From NCBI GenBank assembly GCA_945910815.1, contig CAMDZD010000001.1, forward strand, positions 124,001 to 188,000: a stretch of 64,000 bases of DNA, read 5' to 3'. This document shows, piece by piece, positions 48,801-59,969 of this stretch. Origin of the DNA: an uncultured Clostridia bacterium. Lineage in GTDB: Bacteria; Bacillota; Clostridia; Oscillospirales; Ruminococcaceae. Every line of letters starts with the position of its first letter. Position 1 is the first letter of the stretch. The notes beneath the pieces were generated by a model, which had not been told where the DNA came from, did not search any database, and saw nothing but the letters and a program-made list of their open reading frames with translations. Made by a program: the position numbers and the translations under genes.

Positions 48801-51176
48801 ATGAAAGCTTTTAAAAAATTAACATCGGCTGTTCTTGCCGGTTCAATTGCAGTTATGTCATCTCTGCCCGCAATTTCTTCCTACGCTCTGGAGGATTCCG
48901 GTCTTGATTACGATTTCGCCCGTGCATTGCAGTATTCAATGTATTTCTATGATGCAAATATGTGCGGTACGGAAGTAGATGAAAATAACCAGTATTCATG
49001 GAGAGGTGACTGCCATACCTATGATGCAAAAGTCGAAATGAAAGCCGGAATATCCGATGATTATGTAGGCACTAATCTTTCACAGTCATTTATTGATAAA
49101 TACAAGGATATTCTCGACCCTGACGGTGACGGTTATATTGATGTTTCAGGCGGATTCCACGATGCAGGCGACCATGTAAAATTCGGTATGCCGGAAAATT
49201 ATTCCGCTGCAACACTCGGCTGGGGATATTATGAATTTCGTGATTCATATGTAAAGCTCGGTCAGGATAAGCATATTGAAACTATTCTCCGTTATTTCAA
49301 TGACTATCTTATGAAGTGTACTTTCCGTGATTCAAATGGCGATGTAATTGCACACTGCTATCAGGTAGGTGACGGCGATATTGACCACTCTTTCTGGAAC
49401 TCACCCGAAGTCGATGAAATGGGCAGACCAGCATTTTTCCTCACAGAAGAAAAACCACAGACCGATTATGTAGTTTCTGCTGCCGGTTCACTTGCTATAA
49501 ACTATCTCAATTTCAAGGATACTGACCCCGAATATGCCGAAAAATCACTTGACTACGCCAAGGCTCTTATGAAGTTCGCTATGACTCATGAAAAAGAGTT
49601 AAGCGATAATGCAGACGGCCCTAAGGGATATTACCGTTCTTCAAAATGGGAAGATGACTATTGCTGGGCTGCTGCATGGCTCTATCTCTGCACTAAGGAT
49701 ATTAATTACCTCACCGATGCCGCACCCTATGTTGACTATTATGCTCCTTCCGGATACTGTTACAACTGGAACGATATGTGGGGCGGTGCAAATACAATAT
49801 GGGCAGTTATAAATCAGACTTATCCCGAACTTGACCTCGTTAACATCGTAAGAAAGGCACAAGGTAAAAATGAGTATGTATATGACGATTTCTGGGACGA
49901 AGTCGAAAAATGCTTCCCTACATGGCAAGCTCTTGAAACTCCCGGAGGATATGCCTTTTTAAGTCAGTGGGGTTCTGCAAGATACAATACTGCTATGCAG
50001 TTAATTGCTTTGGTTTATGACAAATACACCAATGACGGCAAGCCTTCCGAATACAGCGACTGGGCAAAAGGTCAAATGGAATATATCATGGGAAATAATC
50101 CTCTTGGACGTTCATATATTGTAGGATATAATGAAAATTCCGCAAAGTATCCTCACCACAGAGCTGCATCGGGTCTTACAAAGTGTGAAGACCCCGATGA
50201 ACACAGATATGTTCTTTACGGTGCTTTGGTAGGAGGTCCTGACGGCAGCGACCAGCATATTGATAAAACATCAGACTATATTTACAATGAAGTTACCATA
50301 GACTATAATGCTGCCTTTGTAGGAGCTTGTGCAGGTCTTTATGAATACTACGGCACTGATGATATGAAAGTTACTCCCGATTTTCCTCCGGCTGTATCCT
50401 TCGAGGGTGAAACAGGCGGTAATAATTACTGGGTAAATGCATGCGGTATTGATGATTTGCATTCAGATGGCTGTGGCGTCACTAAAGTTTCGCTTATGGT
50501 TATGACTGATTCCATAAAGCCCGCAAAGGATATTTCTGTACGCTATTATTTCAATTCAAGCGAAATTTCAAACGTAAACAACGTAAAAGCAAGCGAACTC
50601 TATGACCAGGCTTCCGCTGAGGCTTCCCCTGCTGACGGTGTTATAAGCGGACCTTACAAATACGATAAAACTGATGACACATATTATATAGAAATCAAGT
50701 GGGACGGATACACTATTGCAAATTCAAACAAGAAATATCAGTTTACTGTCGGAATGTACTACGGTGACAAATGGAATCCCGGAAACGACCCGAGCTATAA
50801 AGACCTTAAAATTTATGATACTGATGATGCTTTCTTCGGTACCGGAAATGAAGTCAAAACCGATAATATATGCGTTTATTCAGACGGTGTGCTTGTCGGC
50901 GGTATCGAACCTGACGGTTCAGTTGCCGAAAAAACAGAACCCACTACGGAAAGCAGTTCAGAAATATTATGGGGTGATGCAAATGCTGACGGTTCAATAG
51001 ATGTTGCTGATGCTGTTGCAGTTGCCTCATATGTCGGAGATTCAAAAACAAATACCCTTACAGCTCAGGGACTTGTCAATGCTGATGTTCATTCAAATGG
51101 AAACGGAATCAATGCAAATGATGCTCTTGTAATTCAGCAGTATCTTGCAAATAAATTAACAACGCTTCCGGCATAA
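48801..51176 (+). CDS. Cellulosomal GH9 endoglucanase (GH9, CBM3-like, dockerin)
   Basis: SWRGDCHTYD, GGFHDAGDHVKFGMP, NPLGRSYIVGYNENSAKYPHHRAASG; CBM3-like tail; GDANADGSIDVADAVAVASYV dockerin. Confidence 0.95.
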   Translation: MKAFKKLTSAVLAGSIAVMSSLPAISSYALEDSGLDYDFARALQYSMYFYDANMCGTEVDENNQYSWRGDCHTYDAKVEMKAGISDDYVGTNLSQSFIDKYKDILDPDGDGYIDVSGGFHDAGDHVKFGMPENYSAATLGWGYYEFRDSYVKLGQDKHIETILRYFNDYLMKCTFRDSNGDVIAHCYQVGDGDIDHSFWNSPEVDEMGRPAFFLTEEKPQTDYVVSAAGSLAINYLNFKDTDPEYAEKSLDYAKALMKFAMTHEKELSDNADGPKGYYRSSKWEDDYCWAAAWLYLCTKDINYLTDAAPYVDYYAPSGYCYNWNDMWGGANTIWAVINQTYPELDLVNIVRKAQGKNEYVYDDFWDEVEKCFPTWQALETPGGYAFLSQWGSARYNTAMQLIALVYDKYTNDGKPSEYSDWAKGQMEYIMGNNPLGRSYIVGYNENSAKYPHHRAASGLTKCEDPDEHRYVLYGALVGGPDGSDQHIDKTSDYIYNEVTIDYNAAFVGACAGLYEYYGTDDMKVTPDFPPAVSFEGETGGNNYWVNACGIDDLHSDGCGVTKVSLMVMTDSIKPAKDISVRYYFNSSEISNVNNVKASELYDQASAEASPADGVISGPYKYDKTDDTYYIEIKWDGYTIANSNKKYQFTVGMYYGDKWNPGNDPSYKDLKIYDTDDAFFGTGNEVKTDNICVYSDGVLVGGIEPDGSVAEKTEPTTESSSEILWGDANADGSIDVADAVAVASYVGDSKTNTLTAQGLVNADVHSNGNGINANDALVIQQYLANKLTTLPA

Positions 51177-51181
51177 AAAAC

Positions 51182-51215
51182 GGGCGAATCCAATCGGATT
51201 CGCCCTTGATTTTTA
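51182..51215 (+). terminator. Terminator after the GH26-GH9 operon
   Basis: GGGCGAATCC AATC GGATTCGCCC then T-rich. Confidence 0.8.
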
Positions 51216-51219
51216 TCGT

Positions 51220-52380
51220 TTACTTAATAACTCTTACTCTGATAACGCCGTCAATAGCCTTTATTGAATCTGTAAGCTTTTCGTCAACATCGCCTATAAT
51301 ATCCATCATTGTGTAAGCAAAATTTTTCTTGCTTGCATTGAACATATTCTCAATATTAAGACCTGCATTTCCGACTGCTGAAGTCATTGAAGCGATAAGT
51401 GCCGGTACATTCTTATGAATTACGCATACCTTTGTACCTACTGCATTCATTGACGCATTCGGAAGATTTACACTGTTTCTGATATTTCCGTTTTCGATGT
51501 AGTCAATAAGCTCATTAGCTGCCATTACTGCACAGTTATCTTCACTTTCAGGAGTTGAAGCTCCGAGATGAGGAAGTACAATTACATTTTCAGCACCGAG
51601 TACAACATCATCAGCAAAATCAGTAACATACTTTGCAATTTTTCCGTCCGCAATAGCTTTTACTACTGCCTCGCTGTTGATGAGTTCACCTCTTGCAAGG
51701 TTAATGAGACGTACACCGTCTTTCATCATAGCAATCTGTTCTGTATCGATAGTATTTTTTGTATCGGGTGTATACGGAACGTGAATTGAAATGTAGTCGC
51801 TTACCTTGTAAATATCATTTATATCAGTAACAATCTTTACTGATGAATCAAGAAGAAGTGCTGAATTTACTGAAAGATAAGGGTCATATCCTACAACTTT
51901 CATTCCGAGTGCAACTGCTGAATTTGCAATCTTTCCGCCGATAGCACCAAGTCCGATAATACCGAGAGTTTTTCCCATTATTTCAGGTCCTGCAAATTTT
52001 GACTTTCCGCTTTCAACAGTCTTCGGAGCGTCGGGAGTACCCTTGAGAGATGCTGCCCATGCAGCTGCTTCAGTAATCTTTCTTGATGAGAGAAGTAATG
52101 CACATATTGCAAGTTCCTTAACTGCATTTGCATTAGCTCCGGGGGTATTGAATACGCATATACCCTCCTCTGCACAGCGTTCAACAGGTATATTGTTTAC
52201 ACCTGCTCCGGCTCTTGCAATTGCAAGGAGATTGTCTCCGAACTTCATATCATGCATTTTTGCAGAACGTACCATTATTGCATCGGGATTTTCAAAATTA
52301 TCAGCAACAGCATACTTTGACTTATCAAATACATCTGTACCGACAGATGAAATCTTGTTAAGAGTCTGTATATTATACAT
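51220..52380 (-). CDS. serA: D-3-phosphoglycerate dehydrogenase with C-terminal ACT domain
   Basis: LGIIGLGAIGGKIANSAVALGMKVVGYDPY, INLARGELINSEAVV, LPHLGASTPESEDNCA; start 52380 inferred. Confidence 0.95.
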   Translation of the reverse strand: MYNIQTLNKISSVGTDVFDKSKYAVADNFENPDAIMVRSAKMHDMKFGDNLLAIARAGAGVNNIPVERCAEEGICVFNTPGANANAVKELAICALLLSSRKITEAAAWAASLKGTPDAPKTVESGKSKFAGPEIMGKTLGIIGLGAIGGKIANSAVALGMKVVGYDPYLSVNSALLLDSSVKIVTDINDIYKVSDYISIHVPYTPDTKNTIDTEQIAMMKDGVRLINLARGELINSEAVVKAIADGKIAKYVTDFADDVVLGAENVIVLPHLGASTPESEDNCAVMAANELIDYIENGNIRNSVNLPNASMNAVGTKVCVIHKNVPALIASMTSAVGNAGLNIENMFNASKKNFAYTMMDIIGDVDEKLTDSIKAIDGVIRVRVIK

Positions 52381-52407
52381 TGTAATCTGTCCTTTCAAAA
52401 AATAATA

Positions 52408-53493
52408 TCAGGAATTTTCTTCCTCGAATTTCTTCATGAACTCAACAAGCTTTTCAACACCTTCAATAGGCATAGCATTATATATAGATGCTCTCATACC
52501 GCCTACTGTACGGTGACCCTTGAGGTTTTCAAAGCCGGCTTCCTTAGCTTCCTTAACAAATTTAGCATCAAGGTCAGCGTTTCCTGTAACGAAAGGAACA
52601 TTCATAAGTGAACGGTCAGCAGGATTTACTGTACCTTTGAAAAGCTTGCTCTGGTCAAGGAAATCATAAAGGATTTTAGCTTTCTTTTCGTTGTGAGCCT
52701 TCATAGCCTCAAGACCGCCCATTTTCTTAATCCACTTGAATACTTTTCCGCAGATATAGATTCCGTATGCCGGAGGTGTATTGTAAAGTGAATCTGCATC
52801 AGCATGAATTTTATAAGTAAGCATTGTAGGAGTATTTTCAATCGGTGGCTTTTCGGGAATCAAATCTTCGCGGATTATCACTATTACTACACCGGCAGGA
52901 CCTACATTTTTCTGAACTCCGCCATAAATTACTCCGTATTTTGTAACGTCAACAGGTTCTGAAAGAAAACATGATGAAACGTCTGCAACAAGTGTCTTGC
53001 CCTTTGTGTTCGGAAGTGTCTTGAACTTTGTTCCGTATATTGTATTGTTTTCACATATATATACATAGTCAGCATCTTCGCTTACAGGAAGGTCTGAACA
53101 GTCAGGAATATATGAGAAAGTTTTATCCTCTGAAGTAGCAATCTTGTTAGCCTTGCCGTACTTCTGTGCTTCCTGATACGCTTTTTTTGCCCACTGACCT
53201 GTTACAATATAGTCAGCTACGCCGTTTTTCATAAGGTTCATCGGAATCATTGCGAACTGCTGTGAAGCTCCGCCCTGAAGGAAAAGAACCTTGTAGTTAT
53301 CAGGAATATTCATAAGGTCACGCAAATCCTGTTCAGCCTCTTTGATTATTGTGTCATAAGCCTTTGAACGGTGTGACATTTCCATTACTGACATGCCTGT
53401 GCCTTTGTAATCAAGCATTTCATCTGCAGCTTCTTTAAGTACTTCTTCCGGAAGAACTGCCGGACCAGCACTGAAATTATAAACTCTGCCCAT
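52408..53493 (-). CDS. serC: Phosphoserine aminotransferase
   Basis: VYNFSAGPAVLPEEVL, GKTLVADVSSCFLSEPVDVTKYGVIYGGVQKNVGPAGV, GHRTVGGMRASIYNAMP; GGAGG before ATG 53493. Confidence 0.97.
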   Translation of the reverse strand: MGRVYNFSAGPAVLPEEVLKEAADEMLDYKGTGMSVMEMSHRSKAYDTIIKEAEQDLRDLMNIPDNYKVLFLQGGASQQFAMIPMNLMKNGVADYIVTGQWAKKAYQEAQKYGKANKIATSEDKTFSYIPDCSDLPVSEDADYVYICENNTIYGTKFKTLPNTKGKTLVADVSSCFLSEPVDVTKYGVIYGGVQKNVGPAGVVIVIIREDLIPEKPPIENTPTMLTYKIHADADSLYNTPPAYGIYICGKVFKWIKKMGGLEAMKAHNEKKAKILYDFLDQSKLFKGTVNPADRSLMNVPFVTGNADLDAKFVKEAKEAGFENLKGHRTVGGMRASIYNAMPIEGVEKLVEFMKKFEEENS

Positions 53494-53812
53494 TTTTATA
53501 AAAACCTCCATAATAAAATATGATATACTAATATTATACTCTCATATGAAAAATAAGTCAATGATTTTTTTCGATATTTCAGTTTTTTTGTAAACTCAGG
53601 GTAACGGTCTGATAATTAACACACGAACACAGTTCGCACCTACGACAACAACCACATTTTTTTACATAAGCGGGCTGTATCCGTCTGTCTGTATTAAAAA
53701 TTTATATCAATTCACTTATTTATAATTTATGGCATAAAGTTTTTCGAAAAGCCAAAAAATTTATATACACAATGCACAAAACGTACTGCTGTATTTTCTG
53801 GCATAAAGAGAA

Positions 53813-53841
53813 TTGATTTCCTGTATTAAATACGTTATAAT
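53813..53841 (+). promoter_or_regulatory. Putative sigmaA promoter (TTGATT-17-TATAAT) for the transglutaminase-dockerin gene
   Basis: Consensus -10, 17-nt spacer. Confidence 0.6.
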
Positions 53842-53872
53842 AACTATAATAATATTGCAAGAGGTGTTAATT

Positions 53873-55270
53873 ATGATTAAAAAGCGTATTTTTTCAGCAC
53901 TGCTTTCACTGGCTGTTTCTTTCAACATTCTTGCACTTCCTGCCGGTGCAGAAGATAATTCACCGGATTTTATGACAGATGCAGAAATTGAAAGCATGAT
54001 TCCTGTCATTGAAAATATTGATGACTATATGATTTCATTTTCAGAATGTAACAGCAGTCTTTCGGAACTTAAATCAAGTACATGCATTGATTACGGCTAT
54101 CAGGATTTGAATCTCCGTGAAAATACAGAAGGTAAACAGCAGTTCTATAACGATATTGCTACAAAAGCCGAAAGTTTCTGGAATAACAGTCAGAATATAT
54201 CTCCGATTACAAATGAAACTGTCGGGGATATATATGTAATGGGAATGTGCATTATTGACAATTACGGATTAACTTTCGATGAGGCTGCTTCCGTATATGA
54301 TACATTCAGAAGTGATAATCCGCTTATGTATTATCTTTCTGCAATGTTTCTCGGATTTAATCAGAATAATAAAACTTATGTTATTATAGCTGCTTTTGAG
54401 GATTTTGCAAAATCCAGTGTAAGAAAATCATATGCACAGGCTATTCCCGAACTTATTGACAGCTATTCATCATGCGTAAAAGGTGTATCAGCCTATGAGG
54501 ATGCTAAAGCCATTCATGACCAGATTATAACTACTATGGATTTCGCATATAAAGATGACGGTGTAACCGCTTCTGACAGCGGAATTGCTCACAGCATTAT
54601 CGGTGCTATTGAGGGAACTGGTGTCTGTGAATCATATGCCCGTACCTATCAGCTTTTATGTACATATTACGGCATCAATAATATTTTCGTAAAAAGCGAA
54701 TCACACGCCTGGAATATCATTCAGCTTGATGACGGCATTTATTACAATGTTGACTGCACTTGGGACGATTCCGGAGATACTCCGACTTACAAGTATTTTG
54801 CAAAAGGTACAGATTCATTCTACCAGACACATACTCCATGCACTCCTGAGGGAGTAGGAAGTTATTTCCAGTATGACCTCCCCGAAATAAGCACATCAGA
54901 CTATAAAGTACCTGTTGCTACTGAAACTACAACGGAAACTACTACAACCACAACGGAAACTACTACAACCACAACGGAAACTACTACAACTACAACGGAA
55001 ACTACCACAACTACAACGGAAACTACTACAACTACAACGGAAACTACCACAACTACACCCATAACTACTACTTCAACAACTGCTCCTCAGCCAATCAAGG
55101 GAGATATAAACGGTGACGGTATATTTAATATTGCTGATGTTCTGATATTGCAGAAATATCTGCTTTGCGAAATCGAACTCGATAACCCTGAAAATGCAGA
55201 TTTCTACCCCGATAATATCATCAATTCCTTTGATTTGTGCTGTATGAAATCAGCATTGTTAAAAAAGTAA
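53873..55270 (+). CDS. Secreted transglutaminase-like protein with Thr/Glu linker and dockerin
   Basis: Signal peptide at ATG 53873; TGVCESYARTYQLLC / SHAWNIIQLDDGIYYNVDCTWDD Cys-His-Asp; T6E linker; GDINGDGIFNIADVLILQKYL dockerin. Confidence 0.88.
   Translation: MIKKRIFSALLSLAVSFNILALPAGAEDNSPDFMTDAEIESMIPVIENIDDYMISFSECNSSLSELKSSTCIDYGYQDLNLRENTEGKQQFYNDIATKAESFWNNSQNISPITNETVGDIYVMGMCIIDNYGLTFDEAASVYDTFRSDNPLMYYLSAMFLGFNQNNKTYVIIAAFEDFAKSSVRKSYAQAIPELIDSYSSCVKGVSAYEDAKAIHDQIITTMDFAYKDDGVTASDSGIAHSIIGAIEGTGVCESYARTYQLLCTYYGINNIFVKSESHAWNIIQLDDGIYYNVDCTWDDSGDTPTYKYFAKGTDSFYQTHTPCTPEGVGSYFQYDLPEISTSDYKVPVATETTTETTTTTTETTTTTTETTTTTTETTTTTTETTTTTTETTTTTPITTTSTTAPQPIKGDINGDGIFNIADVLILQKYLLCEIELDNPENADFYPDNIINSFDLCCMKSALLKK
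54921..55057 (+). repeat. In-frame 21-nt tandem repeat encoding Thr6-Glu linker
   Basis: Units of the type ACGGAAACTACTACAACCACA; five full TTTTTTE heptads plus partials. Confidence 0.9.
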
Positions 55271-55284
55271 ATTCATAATTCAAA

Positions 55285-55320
55285 AAGGTTCGGGAAAACT
55301 TTTCACGAACCTTATTTTTC
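55285..55320 (+). terminator. Terminator after the transglutaminase-dockerin gene
   Basis: AAGGTTCG...CGAACCTTATTTTT. Confidence 0.7.
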
Positions 55321-55324
55321 GGAT

Positions 55325-55353
55325 AAAAAAAGGGTACGCTTAATGCGTACCCT
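55325..55353 (-). terminator. Terminator after tuf
   Basis: AGGGTACGC ATTAA GCGTACCCTTTTTTT on the minus strand. Confidence 0.8.
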
Positions 55354-55372
55354 CAAACTTTATATGTTTGAA

Positions 55373-56572
55373 TTATTCATTAATCTTTGTAACAACGCCT
55401 GAACCTACTGTTCTGCCACCTTCACGGATAGCGAAACGAAGTCCTTCTTCAATAGCGATAGGAGTAATAAGCTCTACGTCCATTGAAACGTTATCACCAG
55501 GCATGCACATTTCCTTATCAGCAGGAAGTGAAACTACACCAGTAACGTCAGTTGTTCTGAAATAGAACTGAGGTCTGTAGTTGTTGAAGAACGGAGTATG
55601 ACGGCCGCCTTCTTCCTTCTTAAGAACGTAAACCTGACCAGCAAACTTTGTATGTGGGTGAATTGAACCGGGCTTGCAAAGAACCTGTCCTCTTTCAACC
55701 TGGTCTCTTGTGATACCACGGAGGAGAGCACCGATGTTATCACCAGCTTCAGCAAAGTCAAGAGTCTTACGGAACATTTCGATACCTGTAACAACAGTTG
55801 TCTGCTTTTCGTCAGAAAGACCAACGATTTCAACCTGTTCGTTAAGATTGAGCTTACCTCTTTCAACTCTACCTGTTACAACAGTACCACGACCAGAAAT
55901 AGTCATAGTATCTTCGATAGGCATAAGGAAAGGCTTAGCGTCGTCACGTTCAGGGCTTGGGATAAATTCGTCAACAGCGTCCATAAGGTCAAGGATTGGC
56001 TTGTAAGCAGGGTCGCTGAGGTCATCAGGAGCTTCAAGAGCTGCAAGAGCTGAACCGATAATGATAGGTGTATCATCGCCAGGGAAGTCATATGATGAGA
56101 GAAGGTCTCTGATGTCCATTTCAACGAGTTCGAGAAGTTCAGGGTCATCAACCTGGTCAGCCTTGTTCATAAATACAACAATTGCAGGAACGCCAACCTG
56201 ACGAGCGAGAAGAATGTGTTCTCTTGTCTGAGCCATAGGACCGTCTGAAGCAGCAACTACGAGGATAGCACCGTCCATCTGAGCAGCACCAGTAATCATG
56301 TTCTTAACGTAGTCAGCATGTCCTGGGCAGTCAACGTGTGCATAGTGACGCTTGTCTGTTTCGTATTCAACGTGTGCAGTATTGATTGTGATACCACGTT
56401 CTCTTTCTTCAGGAGCCTTATCAATCATATCATAAGCTTCGTACTGTGCCTGACCCTTAAGAGCGAGAGTCTTTGTGATAGCAGCAGTAAGAGTTGTTTT
56501 ACCGTGGTCAACGTGTCCGATAGTACCAATGTTTACATGGGGCTTGGTACGCTCAAATTTTTGTTTTGCCAT
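55373..56572 (-). CDS. tuf: Elongation factor Tu
   Basis: [46 protein letters not shown]. Confidence 0.99.
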   Translation of the reverse strand: MAKQKFERTKPHVNIGTIGHVDHGKTTLTAAITKTLALKGQAQYEAYDMIDKAPEERERGITINTAHVEYETDKRHYAHVDCPGHADYVKNMITGAAQMDGAILVVAASDGPMAQTREHILLARQVGVPAIVVFMNKADQVDDPELLELVEMDIRDLLSSYDFPGDDTPIIIGSALAALEAPDDLSDPAYKPILDLMDAVDEFIPSPERDDAKPFLMPIEDTMTISGRGTVVTGRVERGKLNLNEQVEIVGLSDEKQTTVVTGIEMFRKTLDFAEAGDNIGALLRGITRDQVERGQVLCKPGSIHPHTKFAGQVYVLKKEEGGRHTPFFNNYRPQFYFRTTDVTGVVSLPADKEMCMPGDNVSMDVELITPIAIEEGLRFAIREGGRTVGSGVVTKINE

Positions 56573-56618
56573 TGGAAATTTCCTCCTTTAATATAACATT
56601 ATAAAAGTGTGTGTATAT

Positions 56619-56647
56619 ATTATATCACACATTTTATATAATTGCAA
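56619..56647 (-). promoter_or_regulatory. Putative sigmaA promoter (TTGCAA-17-TATAAT) for tuf
   Basis: Consensus -10, 17-nt spacer, between fusA and tuf. Confidence 0.5.
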
Positions 56648-56699
56648 GTGTTTCGGAAAATTTTTTTGAAAAAAATCCCGAAACACATAATTATTTTGA

Positions 56700-58781
56700 T
56701 TATTCGCCCTTGTTTCTGTCGCTCATAATCTTTTCAGCGATATTCTTAGGAACTTCGAGATAGCTGTGAGGTTCCATAGTATACTGACCACGACCCTGAG
56801 TATTTGAACGGAGGTCGCTTGTATATCCGAACATTTCTGAAAGCGGAACGAGAGCGTCAATCTGAACAGCACCGGGTCTTGTTTCCTGACCCTGAATCTG
56901 ACCACGGCGTGAGCTGAGGTCACCGATAACAGTACCGGTATAGTCATCAGGAACTATAACAGAAACCTTCATAATAGGTTCCATAAGAACAGGATTTGCC
57001 TTTCTCATAGCTTCCTTGAAAGCCATAGAGCCGGCAATCTGGAATGCCATTTCAGATGAGTCTACTTCGTGATATGAACCGTCGTAGAGTTCAACGATAA
57101 CATCAACTACTTCATAGCCAGCGAGTATACCGGACTTCATAGCACCCTGAATACCCTTGTCAACAGCAGGGATATATTCCTTAGGAATAGCACCGCCGAC
57201 AATCTGGTTTCTGAATTCGTAGCCCTTACCTGATTCATTGGGAAGGAGACGGATTTTAACATGACCGTACTGACCTTTACCACCTGACTGTCTTGCGTAT
57301 TTATGGTCAACATCGGCACTGCCCTTAATAGTTTCCTTATATGAAACCTGAGGAGCACCAACGTTTGCTTCAACCTTAAATTCACGGAGAAGACGGTCAA
57401 CGATAATGTCGAGGTGAAGTTCACCCATACCTGCGATAATAGTCTGACCTGTTTCTTCATCAGTCCATGTCTTGAAAGTCGGGTCTTCTTCAGCAAGCTT
57501 GCCGAGAGCAATACTCATTTTTTCCTGACCAGCCTTTGTCTTAGGTTCAATAGCGAGCTGGATAACCGGTTCAGGGAATTCCATGGATTCGAGAATTACA
57601 GGGTTCTTTTCATCACAGAGAGTATCACCTGTTGTAGTATTTTTAAGACCAACAGCAGCAGCAATATCACCTGCATAAACAGTAGTGATTTCCTTTCTCT
57701 GATTGGAGTGCATCTGAACGATACGTCCGAATCTTTCTCTGTTGTCCTTTGTAGCGTTGAGAACGCTGTCGCCCTGATTGATTGTACCGGAATAAACTCT
57801 GAAGAAGCAAAGTTTTCCTACAAACGGGTCAGTAGCGATTTTGAATGCGAGAGCTGAGAACGGTTCTGAATCAGAAGCCTTTCTGTCAGTTTCTTCGCCT
57901 GTTTCAGGGTTTACACCCTTGATAGCAGGAATATCGAGCGGAGAAGGCATATAGTCAACGATAGCGTCGAGGAGCTTCTGAACGCCCTTATTCTTATATG
58001 AAGTACCGCAGGTTACAGGAACCATATGGTTAGCGATAGTAGCCTTACGGATTACAGATTTGATTTCTTCGATAGAAAGAGTTTCGCCGGCAAAGTATTT
58101 TTCCATAAGCTCGTCGTCCTGTTCAACAACATGTTCAATCATAGCTTCATGGTATTCCTGAGCCTTTTCTTTCATATCGTCAGGGATTTCCTCAACACGG
58201 ATATCCTTGCCGAGGTCATCATAATATACATAGGCTTTCATTTCAACGAGGTCGATAATACCCTTGAAATCGTCTTCAGAGCCGATTGGGAGCTGAATCG
58301 GAACAGCATTGCACTTAAGTCTGTCCTTCATCATATCAACAACACGGTAGAAGTCAGCACCCATAATATCCATTTTATTGACATAAGCCATTCTCGGAAC
58401 TTTATAGGTATCAGCCTGTCTCCATACTGTTTCTGACTGAGGTTCAACACCGCCTTTTGCACAGAAAACAGTTACAGAACCATCGAGTACACGGAGTGAA
58501 CGTTCAACTTCAACAGTAAAGTCAACGTGTCCTGGGGTATCGATGATATTGAGTCTGTGGTTTTTCCAGTGGCATGTTGTAGCAGCAGAAGTAATTGTGA
58601 TACCTCTTTCCTGCTCCTGTGCCATCCAGTCCATAACTGAAGCACCTTCATGAGTTTCACCCATTTTATAGGTTACACCTGTATAAAAAAGGATTCTTTC
58701 GGTAGTAGTTGTTTTACCGGCATCGATATGAGCCATGATACCGATATTTCTTGTATTTTCGAGAGAACAGTCTCTTGCCAT
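56700..58781 (-). CDS. fusA: Elongation factor G
   Basis: [45 protein letters not shown]. Confidence 0.99.
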   Translation of the reverse strand: MARDCSLENTRNIGIMAHIDAGKTTTTERILFYTGVTYKMGETHEGASVMDWMAQEQERGITITSAATTCHWKNHRLNIIDTPGHVDFTVEVERSLRVLDGSVTVFCAKGGVEPQSETVWRQADTYKVPRMAYVNKMDIMGADFYRVVDMMKDRLKCNAVPIQLPIGSEDDFKGIIDLVEMKAYVYYDDLGKDIRVEEIPDDMKEKAQEYHEAMIEHVVEQDDELMEKYFAGETLSIEEIKSVIRKATIANHMVPVTCGTSYKNKGVQKLLDAIVDYMPSPLDIPAIKGVNPETGEETDRKASDSEPFSALAFKIATDPFVGKLCFFRVYSGTINQGDSVLNATKDNRERFGRIVQMHSNQRKEITTVYAGDIAAAVGLKNTTTGDTLCDEKNPVILESMEFPEPVIQLAIEPKTKAGQEKMSIALGKLAEEDPTFKTWTDEETGQTIIAGMGELHLDIIVDRLLREFKVEANVGAPQVSYKETIKGSADVDHKYARQSGGKGQYGHVKIRLLPNESGKGYEFRNQIVGGAIPKEYIPAVDKGIQGAMKSGILAGYEVVDVIVELYDGSYHEVDSSEMAFQIAGSMAFKEAMRKANPVLMEPIMKVSVIVPDDYTGTVIGDLSSRRGQIQGQETRPGAVQIDALVPLSEMFGYTSDLRSNTQGRGQYTMEPHSYLEVPKNIAEKIMSDRNKGE

Positions 58782-58793
58782 AATAATCCTCCT

Positions 58794-59264
58794 TTACCAG
58801 CGGTAGTGAGCAAACGCCTTGTTTGCCTCTGCCATTTTGTGAGTATCATCACGTTTCTTGCAAGCACCGCCCTGATTGTTGAGAGCGTCCATAATCTCTC
58901 CTGCAAGTCTTTCCTTCATAGTCTTTTCGTTTCTCTCTCTGGAGTACTTTGTAATCCATCTGAGACCGAGAGTCTGACGTCTTTCAGGTCTTACTTCCAT
59001 AGGAACCTGATATGTTGCACCGCCGAGACGGCGAGCCTTTACCTCAAGTACAGGCATAATATTCTCCATAGCTTCTTCAAAAGCTTCGAGAGCGTCCTTA
59101 CCTGTTTTTTCAGCTACGATGTCAAAAGCACCGTAAACGATTTTCTGAGCAACACCCTTTTTTCCGTCAAGCATTATATTGTTTATAAGTCTTGTAACGA
59201 GCTTTGAATTGTAAACAGGGTCCTGCAATACATCACGCTTTGCGATATTACCTCTTCTTGGCAT
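58794..59264 (-). CDS. rpsG: 30S ribosomal protein S7
   Basis: [50 protein letters not shown] 59264 after GGAGGG. Confidence 0.98.
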   Translation of the reverse strand: MPRRGNIAKRDVLQDPVYNSKLVTRLINNIMLDGKKGVAQKIVYGAFDIVAEKTGKDALEAFEEAMENIMPVLEVKARRLGGATYQVPMEVRPERRQTLGLRWITKYSRERNEKTMKERLAGEIMDALNNQGGACKKRDDTHKMAEANKAFAHYRW

Positions 59265-59460
59265 TTCGCTTCCCTCCTTCACATAAATTCATGAAATCAT
59301 AGGTACTCGTACCGGACGGATTACTGCCGGCGAAACCGGTTCAAGCTTCACCCGTCCAACCCGTCAAGACCAATGCAGAGGATTTATTATATATAAATCT
59401 TCCACATTATATCCTGTGGCAAGTATAATCCTATTTAATAAAAATCAGTTACAGCAGAAA

Positions 59461-59880
59461 TTACTTTCCTGCCTTAGGTCTCTTAGCACCGTACTTTGAA
59501 CGAGCCTGAAGTCTGTTGGCAACGCCCTGAGCGTCAAGAGTACCTCTGATGATGTGGTAACGCACACCCGGAAGGTCCTTTACACGTCCGCCTCTGATGA
59601 GTACAACGCTGTGTTCCTGAAGGTTGTGACCGATACCCGGAATGTATGAAGTAACTTCATATCCGTTAGTAAGTTTAACTCTGGCGATTTTTCTCATAGC
59701 AGAGTTAGGTTTTTTAGGAGTAGCAGTTCTTACAGCAGTACAAACTCCTCTTTTCTGAGGTGAGCTGTGGTCTGTCTGGACTTTCTTCTTAGCATTGTAG
59801 CCCTTCTGGAGAGCCGGAGCAGTAGACTTGTCCTCCTGAACTTTTCTTCCCTTACGAACCAACTGGTTAAATGTAGGCAT
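59461..59880 (-). CDS. rpsL: 30S ribosomal protein S12
   Basis: [13 protein letters not shown]...[71 protein letters not shown]. Confidence 0.99.
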   Translation of the reverse strand: MPTFNQLVRKGRKVQEDKSTAPALQKGYNAKKKVQTDHSSPQKRGVCTAVRTATPKKPNSAMRKIARVKLTNGYEVTSYIPGIGHNLQEHSVVLIRGGRVKDLPGVRYHIIRGTLDAQGVANRLQARSKYGAKRPKAGK

Positions 59881-59940
59881 TATTTCTCCTCCTTCTTCAA
59901 AAAATCAGGTGTACCGCAAAAATTCACAGTACACTTACTT

Positions 59941-59969
59941 AGTGTACACCATAAACAGCGATTTGTCAA
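59941..59969 (-). promoter_or_regulatory. Putative sigmaA promoter (TTGACA-17-TACACT) for the str operon
   Basis: Consensus -35, 17-nt spacer. Confidence 0.6.

Noticed and set aside
54921-55057. Tandem repeat considered as a CRISPR-like array
   Set aside because: 21-nt units are contiguous with no spacers, in frame, and encode a Thr/Glu linker; no cas genes present
56648-56690. GTGTTTCGG...CCCGAAACAC inverted repeat between fusA and tuf called as a strong terminator
   Set aside because: Long A/T loop and no clear U-run after it on the minus strand; could be a partial terminator or processing hairpin but not supported enough to list
58650-59207. 185-aa plus-strand ORF opposite fusA/rpsG
   Set aside because: Antisense to universally conserved S7/EF-G genes
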